NCBI RefSeq assembly: GCF_028453695.1
Contig: NC_135773.1
Span: 2,542,001-2,606,000 of the forward strand
DNA from: Augochlora pura
Taxonomy: Eukaryota > Arthropoda > Insecta > Hymenoptera > Halictidae
Direction of reading: 5' to 3'
DNA: 64,000 nt
Every line of letters begins with the position of its first letter. Position 1 is the stretch's first letter. This document shows positions 35,817 to 46,781 of this stretch, in pieces. The position numbers and the translations under genes were made by a program. The notes under the pieces are model-generated. The model was not told where the DNA came from and did not search any database. It worked only from the letters and a program-made list of their open reading frames with translations.

Positions 35817-36186
35817 CAGGGTGGGGCAAATAAAGTGTTACAGTGCAATATCTCCATTATCATTAATGATACGCGAAAATGCTTCAGTAACAAATTGTTT
35901 GGTTCAACGATTTTCATACTTTGCGCGACTAGAATGACCTTGAATTATACGTCGCTGGATTCGTCTTAAAATCGGCAATAATGTCATCGAAAAAGAAATA
36001 TATAGTTCCATTTAAAAAAACATCGATGACCTTGAAATCTGAAAAAATATGACCTTGAAAAAAAAAAAACATTTCCACCAAAATACGTCCCCCTCCGAAC
36101 CAAACAATTTGTTTCTGAAGCATTTTCGCGTATCATTAATGATAATGGAGATTATTGCACTGTAACACTTTATTTGCCCCACCCTG
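35817..36186. mobile_element. Long-inverted-repeat MITE, Tc1/mariner-like
   Basis: Arms of about 95 bp (35817-35912 and 36091-36186) begin CAGGGTGGGGCAAATAAAGT and are near-perfect complements, with a central part of about 180 bp. TA flanks both ends. The arms include TATCATTAATGATA, itself a palindrome. Confidence 0.85.
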
Positions 36187-38752
36187 TATATTATAACATT
36201 AGTATTTCTAGAATCCTTGAATCACAAAACAAATTTCCTATAAAAAAGATATGCATTTTAAACTGCCACAGTTTAATTACGAGCATTCGTCTCGATGGAA
36301 CAACTTTCCGAATGGAGGAACTTGCCGAGCGAAGACAGATATTAATTTGATAGCGGGACGCTGATTTAAGGGACCGTCGTGGAAGAAGATTGAGATAGAG
36401 CTCGGTTCCCATTAATCCGGTCCAGGCGTGGCCTGGGAATTTTTTCAACCGGTCGCTATGCAAATCTAATTGAAAATTCGTGGCGCGAAATCGAAATCGA
36501 AATGGACGCCGGGTACTTCTTCATTCGTTGCCGGGCATAAATAACCGATGGGAAACACGCGAGCGAGAGCCAGCGAAAACTACTAGTGAAACCACTTTGT
36601 AAGATGTGCTCCGCCGCGATAACAGAAACGCGAGGAACGCTAGGAACGCGCGTCCATACAGATACGTGTACTGATTCAATTATTTCTGTCATGTCGCGAG
36701 CCACCCAGGAAGATGAATCCTACGCTGACTGTTTATCTCCCGCGTTTCTTTCGCGATTGAGGTGCCGTTATCGTTCTTCTGGATACGCGTTTCACTATTT
36801 TCACAGAATCTCAAAAGTTTTAGAGATACTCGAATAGTATAGTATTGATTTAGGAAACGATTTAGGGAAAAAATTTCATTCAGTGTTGTGTCGAATATAA
36901 AGAGTAGGCGTTTGAAGACTCGTTCGATAAAGTTTTGTCAATGTATTTGTAATTTTATTGATTTTTCTTATGCCTGTCGCGAGTATGTCGCATGTTTTAT
37001 CTAAATAGTTATACATTTAACACAGCAATGACATAGTATTTTAACCAAATTTCGACTCGTACTCTTCTGCCTCTCCATCAGGGTATTATAAATGAGATCG
37101 TGAATTTTATCACGGTAAAAATAATGAAGGATAAACGAAAGATTTACGTTTCCGAAAGGTTTTGCTTTTCCAAAAGATTCTCTTTCCTGGCAAATTGTCT
37201 TCGGCGCAAGATTGTTTTTTTTTCATGAATTGAAATCGCGTTAGGCATGCCGGTTAAAAATAGACGAACGCCGAAGTCGTTATATAAAAGAAAATGTTAA
37301 GAGGGAATTACTTTCCGATGAATCAACATTATTTACTCGATATAGGAGATCCCCGCTGTAGAAATTGACGATCACGTAATTCAGTATAGGCAAGGTCTTG
37401 CGGCGACCTTTCCGAAGCCCCATCCCAGCGTCGGTCTATTCAAATCAGATAGGACCTTCTTTCATCCACTCACGCTAGACAAGCTGATTAAGTCTTCCCC
37501 GGTGCTATTTTCGTGCACACTTGATTAAAAAACAGGAAATTCGTGTCCATGATTCACGCGGCGACCCCCCGCCGGCGACGTAATAAATACGGATACGTTT
37601 GCGTCGTGCGAAGATCCTAATCGAGCTCACGGAATTTGATTAATTAGTTTCGGCTTCGCACGGTCGTTGACCCGTTGTTTACATGAACGCGATGTCTCCG
37701 TTCTGAAATCTCGGCCGAACGGAATGGGGGACGTGGGTTGAAATTAGAACAATTATGTTGTCGATAATTATTCCTACCCTACAGTAATTATTACTATTAT
37801 TATTATTCTAAAATATTAATCTCGTTATTACTTGAATCGTATTAATAAATTCTGTTTGTTATTACCACGTCCGTTTGCACAGCTAAAACATCAACAGTTT
37901 TCGAAGTGTCCTGATATATTGAATTCCGTTGTTCCATGAAAAATAAAAGATTTTTTTCAAGTTTGATTAATGAAAATCTCTTTGAAATTGGTAGCTTTGA
38001 AATATTATAAAACACCGCGACAAGTACTTTTTCAACGTCTATACAAAACGGAATATTTTTCAAAGCATTCAAAAGGTTGACTAGGTGATTTTTAGGACCT
38101 CTTAAGATCAATGTTGATTCCCATACAAATGCATATTTCGTAATATAAAATAGAAATTTTCTGCATCATTTCCAAGAAGCAACTACCAAGCACAATATTA
38201 TCGTTTCTTTAATATTTTTAAAAACGTTAAACCATAAAGAACGCATTACAAGATTGGTGCAAGTACTTCGATAAAATAGAGCATCAACATACCATCGGAT
38301 CGATATTGATAATAATTCATCGATATTCGCCGGAAACGTTCCAATCTCTCGGCAGTTTAAACCGCCGGCAAGCCGCTCCGATCATTAATCGCGTAAAAGC
38401 CGTGGTCCGCCTGGTAATTTTTCCTCGAACAGCTTCATCGCGATATCAGTACGTCGATAGATTAGTTCGTAACATCCACCGGTCTCGAAGAAATGCTTAA
38501 ATTGGTGTTATCGTTCCATTTTCGTACCGTCCCCTACCTGTACGTTCACGATCGAGGATCGGGGCTATTGTCTACCCTCAGACAGCTTCTATTTATAATT
38601 TCATCTTCAGCGATCGAGAACGTGGTTCAGGGTCTCGGCTCCAGAGGAATCCCCTGACAGTCAGTAGAGTAGGCTGGATACGTCAGACCGGTTGACGGTG
38701 ACGCAACAGGGTATTCAGTCATTAAATTCGGTACGTACCGTTTCGTTGCTTC

Positions 38753-38776
38753 ACGACGACGACGACGACGACGACG
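38753..38776. repeat. (ACG)n trinucleotide repeat
   Basis: Eight ACG units in a moderately CpG-rich segment. No supported gene includes it. Confidence 0.93.
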
Positions 38777-40100
38777 TGTGCGCCGTCCGATACGTTCGCA
38801 GATTCTGGTACCGCGGCCATTATGCCGCTCAAATTGGTACATCTCTGATTAGAAACTTGTACAGCACTTCATTGTTACACGGTGCTGCGTCGACGTATGC
38901 GATCCCAGAATTCCTAGTTCCCGACGATTTACAAGGTACCTCGTGTTCGAATCTGATCAACCCTTTGCTATAGACGACGTTCTCATATCGCCAGATGTAA
39001 CAATGTCGTTTGAAATGCGCACAGTTACTAGGTTGAGCAATAAGTACGTTCGAGTTGACGATAGATCCTCTTTAGCATAATGGCGACACTTGGAATCGAT
39101 GTTACTATAAATTGAATGAATTATAATTGAAAATATAAAATAGGTGAGAAAGCATGTTAAGAAGCGATTAATGGAAATGAGAATTTGCATAATAGTCCGC
39201 GGTCTGTTCATTAATCTTTAAGCGAATTTCAAATCCTGTGAAATGGCGTCGTTTCAAACTGCTTTTAGCACTTAACTGTTATTGCCAATCTGTTCTGTTA
39301 ATAATTACTTTAATCGCGTAGTAGTGACGTTGTAAGAAAAAATGATGGAGATTCGTTAGTTTTCCTGGATCTTCCCAAATAATTTCTTTTCCGAATGTAT
39401 TGTTTGCAAATGTCACAGTGTCGAGTGTTATAAAATGAAACGTAGCATGGTAGTTCGTAAGTAGTGTACATATAACTCTTTTATCGTCAGTGTTCCAAAG
39501 TAGAAACTATGAACAATACACGGTCGTTGTATTCAACAGTGCAAACTATCGAACTCATTTTTCTTCGATCGTTCCGCCGATTAGGCTAATATGGCATTTT
39601 GTACTTTCTTTACAGAACTGATTAGAAACTTGTTTAGATAGACAGCTTCGTTTCCACTAAACAATCATGCACGACCCGTTGATCTTCTATTGATAACCAC
39701 CTACACCGGCCACCAACAGGCGATTACCACGTCGCGATAAAAACGTGTGGCAATTACGGGATAGGGAAATCGCGTGTAAATTAACGTGGATCACGATCGT
39801 TGCGCGAAATCACTTGGAAGGTAACAGTGTGAAACGAATCCTCCAGATTCGTATCTCTAATTGTACGTACAGATAAGAACGGAATGAATTTTTCATCGTG
39901 GTCCCTTGCGTAACTTCCGCGCTGTATACAGAAACTTTTATAGCCTATAATAGAGAACTGTTATCAGCGAGCTTCGCAAAAATGTGTCGAGAAGAGGATT
40001 TATCTATATTGAAATATCAACGTTTGATATCGTTGAAATGACAATGTTTTCCGTTATAATAACATTGCCGAAAATCACCCTTAGTTTAAAGGCTTCTCCC

Positions 40101-40348
40101 TTAACCCTTTGCCGTACCATTTTCTTTACGATTGCTATAATTCGAATTTTGTCGATCGCACTGATTTTTTAGAAGTAAAAGAAATTTTTTTATCATGTGC
40201 TCACATTTGTTTGAAAGTTTAAATATTGCTGACAAGAGAATAAAATTTGATTCCTAGTTAAAGGAACGGATGAATATTCATACCTAACTGCTTATTACTA
40301 GAAATCTTCTTTGCGAGTCTGACTTGTTACAGTACGGCAAGGGGTTAA
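40101..40348 (-). mobile_element. TTAA MITE, family B, reverse orientation
   Basis: Starts TTAACCCTTTGCCGTACC and ends GTACGGCAAGGGGTTAA. Hairpin GCGAGTCTGACTTGT at 40313-40327 is 17 bp from the right TTAA. 248 bp. Its right TTAA is shared with the next element. Confidence 0.85.
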
Positions 40349-40602
40349 CACATTACCGATCGGTAGCCTGTGAATCGGTTGTCATAGTAACCGTTGAATT
40401 TTTATCTATTATTTAGATAAATGTGTTATATGGTACTACCGTAAGTTTCAATACTATTATATAACTATCATATAAATATTATAATTTATTTTTACAAAAT
40501 TAAATACCTTTCGCGATCAATAAAATAAATAAAATCAAGAAAACAAAGGAAAATTTAACGTTGAACAAAATTATTACGACCGAATGGTCGGTAAAGTGTT
40601 AA
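40345..40602. mobile_element. TTAA MITE, family D, adjoining the previous element
   Basis: Starts TTAACACATTACCGATCGG and ends CGGTAAAGTGTTAA. Palindromic segments (ACCGATCGGT; CGACCGAATGGTCG) lie about 8 bp from each end, unlike the other families. 258 bp. Confidence 0.75.
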
Positions 40603-41617
40603 GGACGAAGAAGAGGCAATCAACGTGTCTACGAAAGAAAATAGCGCAAAGGATTAGCTATGAGGGTGTCTTTCGATGTTTCCTTTCGAAACGCTGGTTT
40701 AAGCGTCGACGCGGATGGAATGCTACGACCAAATGACAAAAACGTGACTATCAAGCCAACATCGCTGTTTGCACAGTTAAGAGGTCGCCTACGGCTACGA
40801 TTTCAAGATGGAACGGTTGTCTTATGACAACTTCGACGTTGCCGGCGCCAATGTCGCTCCGAGCAGCAGACTCCGCTATCGGAACCGCCGATCAGCCGAT
40901 CGACCGTGCAAGATGCGAATCGCATTGCAACGCGTAAGAGTGCCCTGAACCGTCGAAACACACCGAACGCTTATTGATCTGTCCCAACATTGAGAGGAGA
41001 GAAGAGAGACCAGGAGTCCAAAACGACGCTCGCAGTAGCCGTGGATTCTGGATACGCTAGTGACCCCGGCGAAGGTCGCCGTTGCACGGCCTCGCCACTA
41101 AAAACTGTGTCAAGGACGTCAGGAAGAAGCAGGAAGATACGGTTCTTGCCAAACTGTTCGGAGTCACTTTTATGGGGTCACGTAACTGGGCTGGTGCACC
41201 AGTCCCTACGAACAACATTTCTTATGTATAGACGTTCGATATTATTTAAAAGAATTTACCACCTCTGTTTGGAACGTGTCCTCAATTTTTGTAACATTCC
41301 TAAATGATTCTTTTTACTCAACCCTACCACCATGCGCAACTGCTTCGATAAAGGATGCCTTTTGAAACGGTATAAATTTTTAAAAAGTGGTCCACGCGAA
41401 TCGTACATTTTCTAGATGTCGGAGAAAATCACTGGGTAATGTCTAAAAAAATCTTTTGCAAAAATTGCAACTGGCTGGAAGAACAAAAAAAATTAGGATG
41501 ATGTTTCTCAACGTTTTTATCCGAGTCTAGAAACAATTGCAATTATTGCAGAAATTTAAACGATTTTGTCTGATTTTTAAAAATTTACTGGAAAACCAAT
41601 CTTCGTTTTCTACATAT

Positions 41618-41851
41618 TTAACCCTTTGCACTCGAAGCCATTTTAACTATAATTCTAAATGAACTTTTCCGACATATAGCATTTCCATTTTATATGACAA
41701 AATGTATTTTATGCATATGAAATTGAATCTAGTAACTCGTGCAGCAACAGTTGTACTTTCAATCATTTTTGAAATCTAATTTTTCATGATATAAAAATTA
41801 TCTTAAAACTTGCTGTAACAATTTTAGCGGTGCTAAAGTACAAAGGGTTAA
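41618..41851 (+). mobile_element. TTAA MITE, family A
   Basis: TTAA at both ends. Left end CCCTTTGCACTCGAAGCC matches the copy at 16696; right end is AGTACAAAGGG. The right-side hairpin is shortened to GCGGTGC-like sequence, so this copy has lost part of it. 234 bp. Confidence 0.8.
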
Positions 41852-42300
41852 TGGAAAAGAAAATAAATAACTAACGCGAACTAAAGTTTCGTTTACGATT
41901 TCGATTCTACTGTAAGCTATATTAGAAAATCGTCACAGGAAGATTCCGTGCATTCGAGCGTGACTGTATTCTTCCAGAAATTTTCCTCATATTTCCACCG
42001 ACCCTTTTCTTCGCCCATGCACATGGAACGTGTCGTCTCGTTAAAACTGAGACAGACTTTCCGACCGATTGCACTGGAAAATCACGCGCGGATCAAGCCA
42101 GCCGCCGAAATCGAGAAACGTCACCGAATTCCTGTTAACAAAGGGCTTCACGTTTCTACGAATCGACGAAAGCGAAGCATCGCACAATTTCTTTCTGAAA
42201 GCATATATTTCCAAGGCTTTCCCGTCAACGAAATTTCGTATTAACAAATACATTGATCTGAATCTAGAAAGAAACATTTAAAAACCACAAAACAATCACG

Positions 42301-42561
42301 TTATTTGTACATATTGTATAGAAAAAATTTCAGCGGATTATTATTAGAATTATCGGTGTTGCATAATTTGGCAATCACTTGATTTCTGTGTAACTTCGAA
42401 CGATTTGTTATATTGCCTACGAAATTTATCGCTTTATTTGTCTCGCACTTTAGAGAAAGAAAACTTGTTGTCCGAGGAATAATTCGCGTACTGATAATCG
42501 CGTTAATTAAAACACAACACGAGCAAGCTATACAAATAAATAGCAAAAGGATATTTTGCAT
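42301..42561 (-). CDS. Possible small secreted peptide, 86 residues
   Basis: True ATG at 42561. The start MQNILLLFICIACSCCVLIN has a signal-peptide shape (hydrophobic core, small residues near 20-21). The rest has two cysteines (in SLKCETN and AKLCNTD), two possible N-glycosylation sites (NIT, NRS) and a basic middle. TTATATAAAAA lies about 45 bp upstream (42600-42610), which could be a TATA box, but a short upstream ATG precedes the start. It lies 260 bp downstream of the 42822-43259 exon on the same strand, so it could also be 3' UTR. AT-rich DNA makes such hydrophobic frames by chance. Confidence 0.25.
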   Translation of the reverse strand: MQNILLLFICIACSCCVLINAIISTRIIPRTTSFLSLKCETNKAINFVGNITNRSKLHRNQVIAKLCNTDNSNNNPLKFFLYNMYK

Positions 42562-42821
42562 CGTTTGCGTACCATCCTAGCAAATTTTATCTATTCAAAT
42601 TTTTATATAATTCAATATTGTGTTATATACAATACAATTTATAATATAATTATAATTATAATTTGAGCGAGTAGACTCGAATAAAAAGTGTTCTTCTGGA
42701 TGTAAAAGACGTGCACAAATTTGTCGTTTTATCCAATAGAGGATAGTGCGAATTTCCATGGAAATCGTATGCCGTGACCATAAAGGGCCATTCGTCGTTT
42801 TCGAGTAAACAAAACGCGCGT

Positions 42822-43259
42822 CTAATGGCTGCCTTGACTGGCATTCGCCGGAACGGTAACCTCGTGGGGATATTTCCCGTAGATCTTGCCGCTCCTGGTC
42901 ACTCTGTAGCGAATCTGCGGGCTCTGGATGACGGTGGTTGAACTGGTGACATGCGGACCGTCGCCATTGCAGAACCGTTTCACCCGTCTGATACCGTGCT
43001 TGTGTTTCCGTTGGAAAATAGGATTTTCCAGTTTAAACCGTTGATGATGGTGCTTCGACAACGTCACCGTCGACGAGCTCTTCGCCTTGGTGATTAGAAA
43101 GTGGTTGTGTTTCTTCAGCAATCTGAGCGGGGAGATGGCCAGGATCGCTTTGGTGACGCTCCGGCGACAACTCCAGAGAACGAACGCAGTTGCGAACCAC
43201 GCCAACCAAGGACTGCCCTTTGGTGTCGGAGCCGATTCCCTCGACCAGAGAAATAACAT
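42822..43259 (-). CDS. Unrecognised protein-coding exon, 145 residues, one hydrophobic segment and basic tail
   Basis: Family not recognised. The frame runs from ATG 43259-43257 to TAG at 42824-42822. It is strongly coding-like: codons end mostly in G or C (for example ATC CTG GCC ATC TCC CCG CTC) in AT-rich surroundings. The ATG lies directly after a good acceptor, GATTGTTTTTCAG. Seen in the protein: a hydrophobic segment WLAWFATAFVLW (about 23-34) that could cross a membrane, then a His/Lys/Arg-rich region, and near the end YRVTRSGKIYGKYPHEV. A donor GATC|GTAAGT at 43896 on the same strand, also phase 0, would give a 636-bp intron and an upstream exon; that exon's frame has no ATG, so it may be 5' UTR. 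Alternatively coding begins further upstream. Confidence 0.6.
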   Translation of the reverse strand: MLFLWSRESAPTPKGSPWLAWFATAFVLWSCRRSVTKAILAISPLRLLKKHNHFLITKAKSSSTVTLSKHHHQRFKLENPIFQRKHKHGIRRVKRFCNGDGPHVTSSTTVIQSPQIRYRVTRSGKIYGKYPHEVTVPANASQGSH

Positions 43260-43362
43260 CTGAAAAACAATCAATCAACGTTCACAGATTCATAAATTAT
43301 CGTCAAATGCGGGCATCTCTGTCCAATTAATTTTTTAAATCATTCGCGGTGCAGAACGAGAA

Positions 43363-43609
43363 CTAACCCTTTGCAGTCGAAGCCATTTTAAATCTAGATC
43401 CAAAATAGCTGCTTTGATCAGCTTCGTTCCCATTTTACGTGACTTAGTATGATCTATGCATGTAAAATTCAGTCTTGTTACTCGTAAAACTGTCACGCTT
43501 TTAACAGTCGCTTAAATAAAATGGTCTTTAATGACGTCAAAATTATTTTGAAAACGATACAACAATTTTAATTTGCGCCTCAGAGGCGCCACTCGAATGC
43601 AAAAGGTTG
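43363..43609 (+). mobile_element. TTAA MITE, family A, decayed ends
   Basis: Left CTAACCCTTTGCAGTCGAAG, right CACTCGAATGCAAAAGG. Hairpin GCGCCTCAGAGGCGC is intact near the right end. It lies within the likely intron of the 42-44 kb minus-strand gene. Confidence 0.75.
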
Positions 43610-43802
43610 CCATAATCTAATGACGATTTTTATTAACCACCGAAGCGAGTACGTACTCTCGCAGACGGAAGAAGAAGAAGAAGCAATCGTGAGTTTAAAA
43701 AAAGCCTGGACGCTAAATGACGATACTTTTAGCTTTCTAGTTTTTCCGTGACGAGTTATAGTTCGCCAATTAAGGAGACGCTGGATCCGGGTCGAGGGAG
43801 GA

Positions 43803-43825
43803 AGAGAGAGAGAGAGAGAGAGAGA
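43803..43825. repeat. (GA)n microsatellite
   Basis: Eleven GA units, within the likely intron of the 42-44 kb gene. Confidence 0.95.
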
Positions 43826-43896
43826 CACGTGCGTGGACGTTGCACGGCGTTAATTGAAGTGGCAGGTTTAGTCGAGCGATAACGAAGCGAACTTAC

Positions 43897-44150
43897 GATC
43901 GTCCACGTCGCGCCGCGGATACCCACGTGAAATATTTGCCCCGCTGACGGTCCACTATTTTTCGTTAAATCAAATTGCTTGCGCGCGCGGAGCACCGCAT
44001 AGCAATTAGCGAATAAATGCAGTTGCGACACAGAGCAAGAGCATTTACAACGACCCCGTTTCCGTCCTCTGTGTGGAACGAAACCGAACAATGTCGACGA
44101 CACGGAATTTCGATTGAAACCGAGCCGTTTTTACCGTTTCGATGGTTTTA
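43897..44150 (-). other. Possible 5' exon of the 42-44 kb minus-strand gene
   Basis: CpG-rich DNA ending at donor GATC|GTAAGTTCGC (boundary 43897/43896). The frame in phase with the next exon is open back to a TAA near 44130 but contains no ATG, so a non-coding leader is the simplest reading. The upstream limit is not visible. Entirely inferred from splice sites. Confidence 0.3.
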
Positions 44151-44229
44151 GTGCCGAAACTACAGTAGATACGAAGAGTGGTTATGTTATAAATATTTCG
44201 CTATCTCGAGTCATTTCAATGAGTTCACG

Positions 44230-44478
44230 TTAACCCTTTGCACGCGAAGCCATTTCAACTGAAAATCTAAAATAATTTTTCCGGCTTCTAGTGTCCCCAT
44301 TTTATGTAACAATATTTATTTTATGCATATGAAATTGAGTCTCGTGACTCATATAATAGTTACACTTCTATCAATTTTTAAATCGAAGCTTTGGCGATGT
44401 CTATTAAAAATAATATTAGAATGTATTACAGTAATTTTAATGGCGCCGCGGAATCGCCACTCGAGTGCTAAGGGTTAA
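44230..44478 (+). mobile_element. TTAA MITE, family A
   Basis: TTAA at both ends; starts CCCTTTGCACGCGAAGCC and ends CTCGAGTGCTAAGGG. Hairpin region GGCGCCGCGGAATCGCC at 44442-44458, 16 bp from the right TTAA. 249 bp. Confidence 0.85.
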
Positions 44479-46571
44479 TACACTAACATCGCATAATTTT
44501 AATTCTTCCTCAATTGCAAGGAAGCGGCATCTTTTTTTTTGATAATTTCTGGTAGATTGCAAAAATATATATTTAAGTTTTTCAAACGTTTTGATTTTTT
44601 AATATAGCGACAGTCTCGTGTTAAGCGCTTTTATGCTACACAATATCCGTGTGACTGCAATTCGCGTTCGTCGTCTTAAATTTCTGACCGCTACTGTACG
44701 CGAGAAAGGCGAAGGTGAAGAGACAGAGATCGAAGAAGGGCGGCGCGGAGTGTCGAGAAATGGGGGGACAGCGAGAGGGACATCGATTCCGTGACCGTCG
44801 TGCTTTTTCAAGGTTGTTCGGCCTTAAATCCACGATAATTCGTTTAGAGGGGCCAGTATAGATTACGGTACTAGGCCGGGTACAGACTTTTATGGCTCCC
44901 CGAGCGGCGTGAATATCGTTTGCTGCGTCGGCTCTGCCGCATAGTGGGGCTACGTGCCACCAAAAAGCGGTCAAAAATATTTTCTGCCTGATACCAGATG
45001 TTTGCGTTGGACTCTTTGATATTCCTTCCGTAAGACATTGTGTATAGGAAGTTGATTTTATCTCGATAACACCTTGATGTAGCACCTCTGTTATGCCTGA
45101 CATTTTTTAAGATCATTGTCAATTTCTTTGACGTGATTTATAGTATCCGAGATCACTTAAAAATCACGGTATTATACATATATCGTTTCATTTAAAAAAT
45201 CAGCGACGAACTTGAAAACTGATCCACAAAATGGCCTCGCGAAGAAACTTTACGTTCGTTCGTTAAATCTTACTATTTTTCACCTACACACTCGCTGTTC
45301 CAGCATCAAATATAAAAAGATACAATATTGTAGAATCTGTTTTTCAACAACATTTATAACCGAGAATATAATTATAAAATACAGATATTGAATAGTCAAA
45401 TGTTAGACCAAGTAACAACGAACTAGCTAGCTAGTACATAGAAAATTATTAAAAATTATGAACGAATCAACGACAATTTACCAAAATGTAAGAACTTATC
45501 AAGAATGCGGTTTTGCTCTATTTACTTTACAAATAAACAAACGACCCACAGAATACTAACAAATTCGTAGACTAAATGTTTAAATTCGACATTAATGCAG
45601 GCTGCTTTAATTGCGGCGATAATTTTCGAAAACGTGTTTCGGGCGTTCATGCACCAATGCGCGCCGGTATGTGCACCGTTCCCTCCACGGTTGACCCATT
45701 TGGCAAAGATCTCCGACAGGGGGAATTCCGCATTAGACCTCCGCGTGGCGCGGGGAGGGGGCGGCGAACGCGTTTTTGCCGCTGGAACTGACCTTATGGA
45801 TCCACTCGTTGGCGCGCTGCCTGAAATTCAGGGGTCGATCGACTGGTCGAAACATAGAATGGCCGTGAACGATGACTTACTGCGAGGCGGTAGTTGAACC
45901 TGGGCACAGAGGAAGGGAAACGATCGTGATCAGTGTCCGGATGAAAAGGTCAGGGTGATTTCACGCGTGAAAAATGATTTCACGGTCGGGGCTGCGGCCG
46001 CTTGTCTCGAATTGTGTCGCTCGGTCTGTTTAGTCAGACGATTGCGGACGAAATGTTAGGTATTTCTGTAAAATATATACCACCTACAGGGTGTTCCATT
46101 TTTAAGGTATATAAGGAAATATCGTCGACCATGTCGGAGCTATCATTGCTGAGTATCTCTTGATGACAACAATATTTGGAACGCTTAATATATGTTATAT
46201 GTTATATTATTTTTATTTATTTTATTAGCCAATTTACAAATTATTCTTTTTTCTTGTTATATTTTACTTACCATTTATTTATTCTATCTTAGCGCCCGCA
46301 AAATAGAGGATTTGTTGCAATCACCCCCGGGGCAATTGATGTAAACCCGGAGGAACATGATTTGATAATAAACTAATTTTGATATTTATTAAAATATAAT
46401 ATTTTTATATTCCATTTCATTTATATTTTTATATTATATTTATTATATTATTGTATGTTTAACATTTAACCGACCGAATGAAGGAACCGCCTACTTTTAG
46501 CTTAGCAACGCGTAGCTTTTGTTTCGCTTACTTTATCTTCTATTATAAAACACAGTTTTAATTAAACTCTG

Positions 46572-46781
46572 CTAACACTTTGACTGCCGCGTCAGCCGCG
46601 TGTGTATGACAGGATTGTGTTCAATTTAATTTCTAAGGATTAATTAAATTTGCAAGAGGTATGAATGGTGAAGAATTAATCGATACCACATAAGTTTGAT
46701 TCACAATTTACATTTAATTGGTCCAAATACTTTAATATGATCACATATTCGAGATATTTGGCGTGGTTGTGAAAATGTTAA
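46572..46781 (+). mobile_element. TTAA MITE, family E, decayed
   Basis: Begins CTAACACTTTGACTGCCGCGT, close to the start of the copy at 18956, with a degenerate form of the same hairpin 15 bp in. The right end is GAAAATGTTAA. Boundaries are approximate. Confidence 0.45.

Larger units (their letters stand above)
33977..42300. other. Non-coding region with scattered MITEs
   Basis: AT-rich, with the elements at 35817, 40101, 40345 and 41618. CTAGGTTGAGCAATAAGTAC at 39030 resembles a single mariner end. CpG-richer patches at 36280-36720, 38300-38960 and 40650-41330 have no supported frames. Confidence 0.45.

Noticed and set aside
38959..39000. CAACCCTTTGCTATAGACG, a possible TTAA element end
   Set aside because: No partner end found on either side.
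43909..44103. Coding status of the upstream exon of the 42-44 kb gene
   Set aside because: The in-phase frame has no ATG and begins after a stop, so it is more likely untranslated.
46087..46120. CAGGGTGTTCCATTTTTAAG, mariner-like single end
   Set aside because: No complementary end within 600 bp; kept only as a remark.
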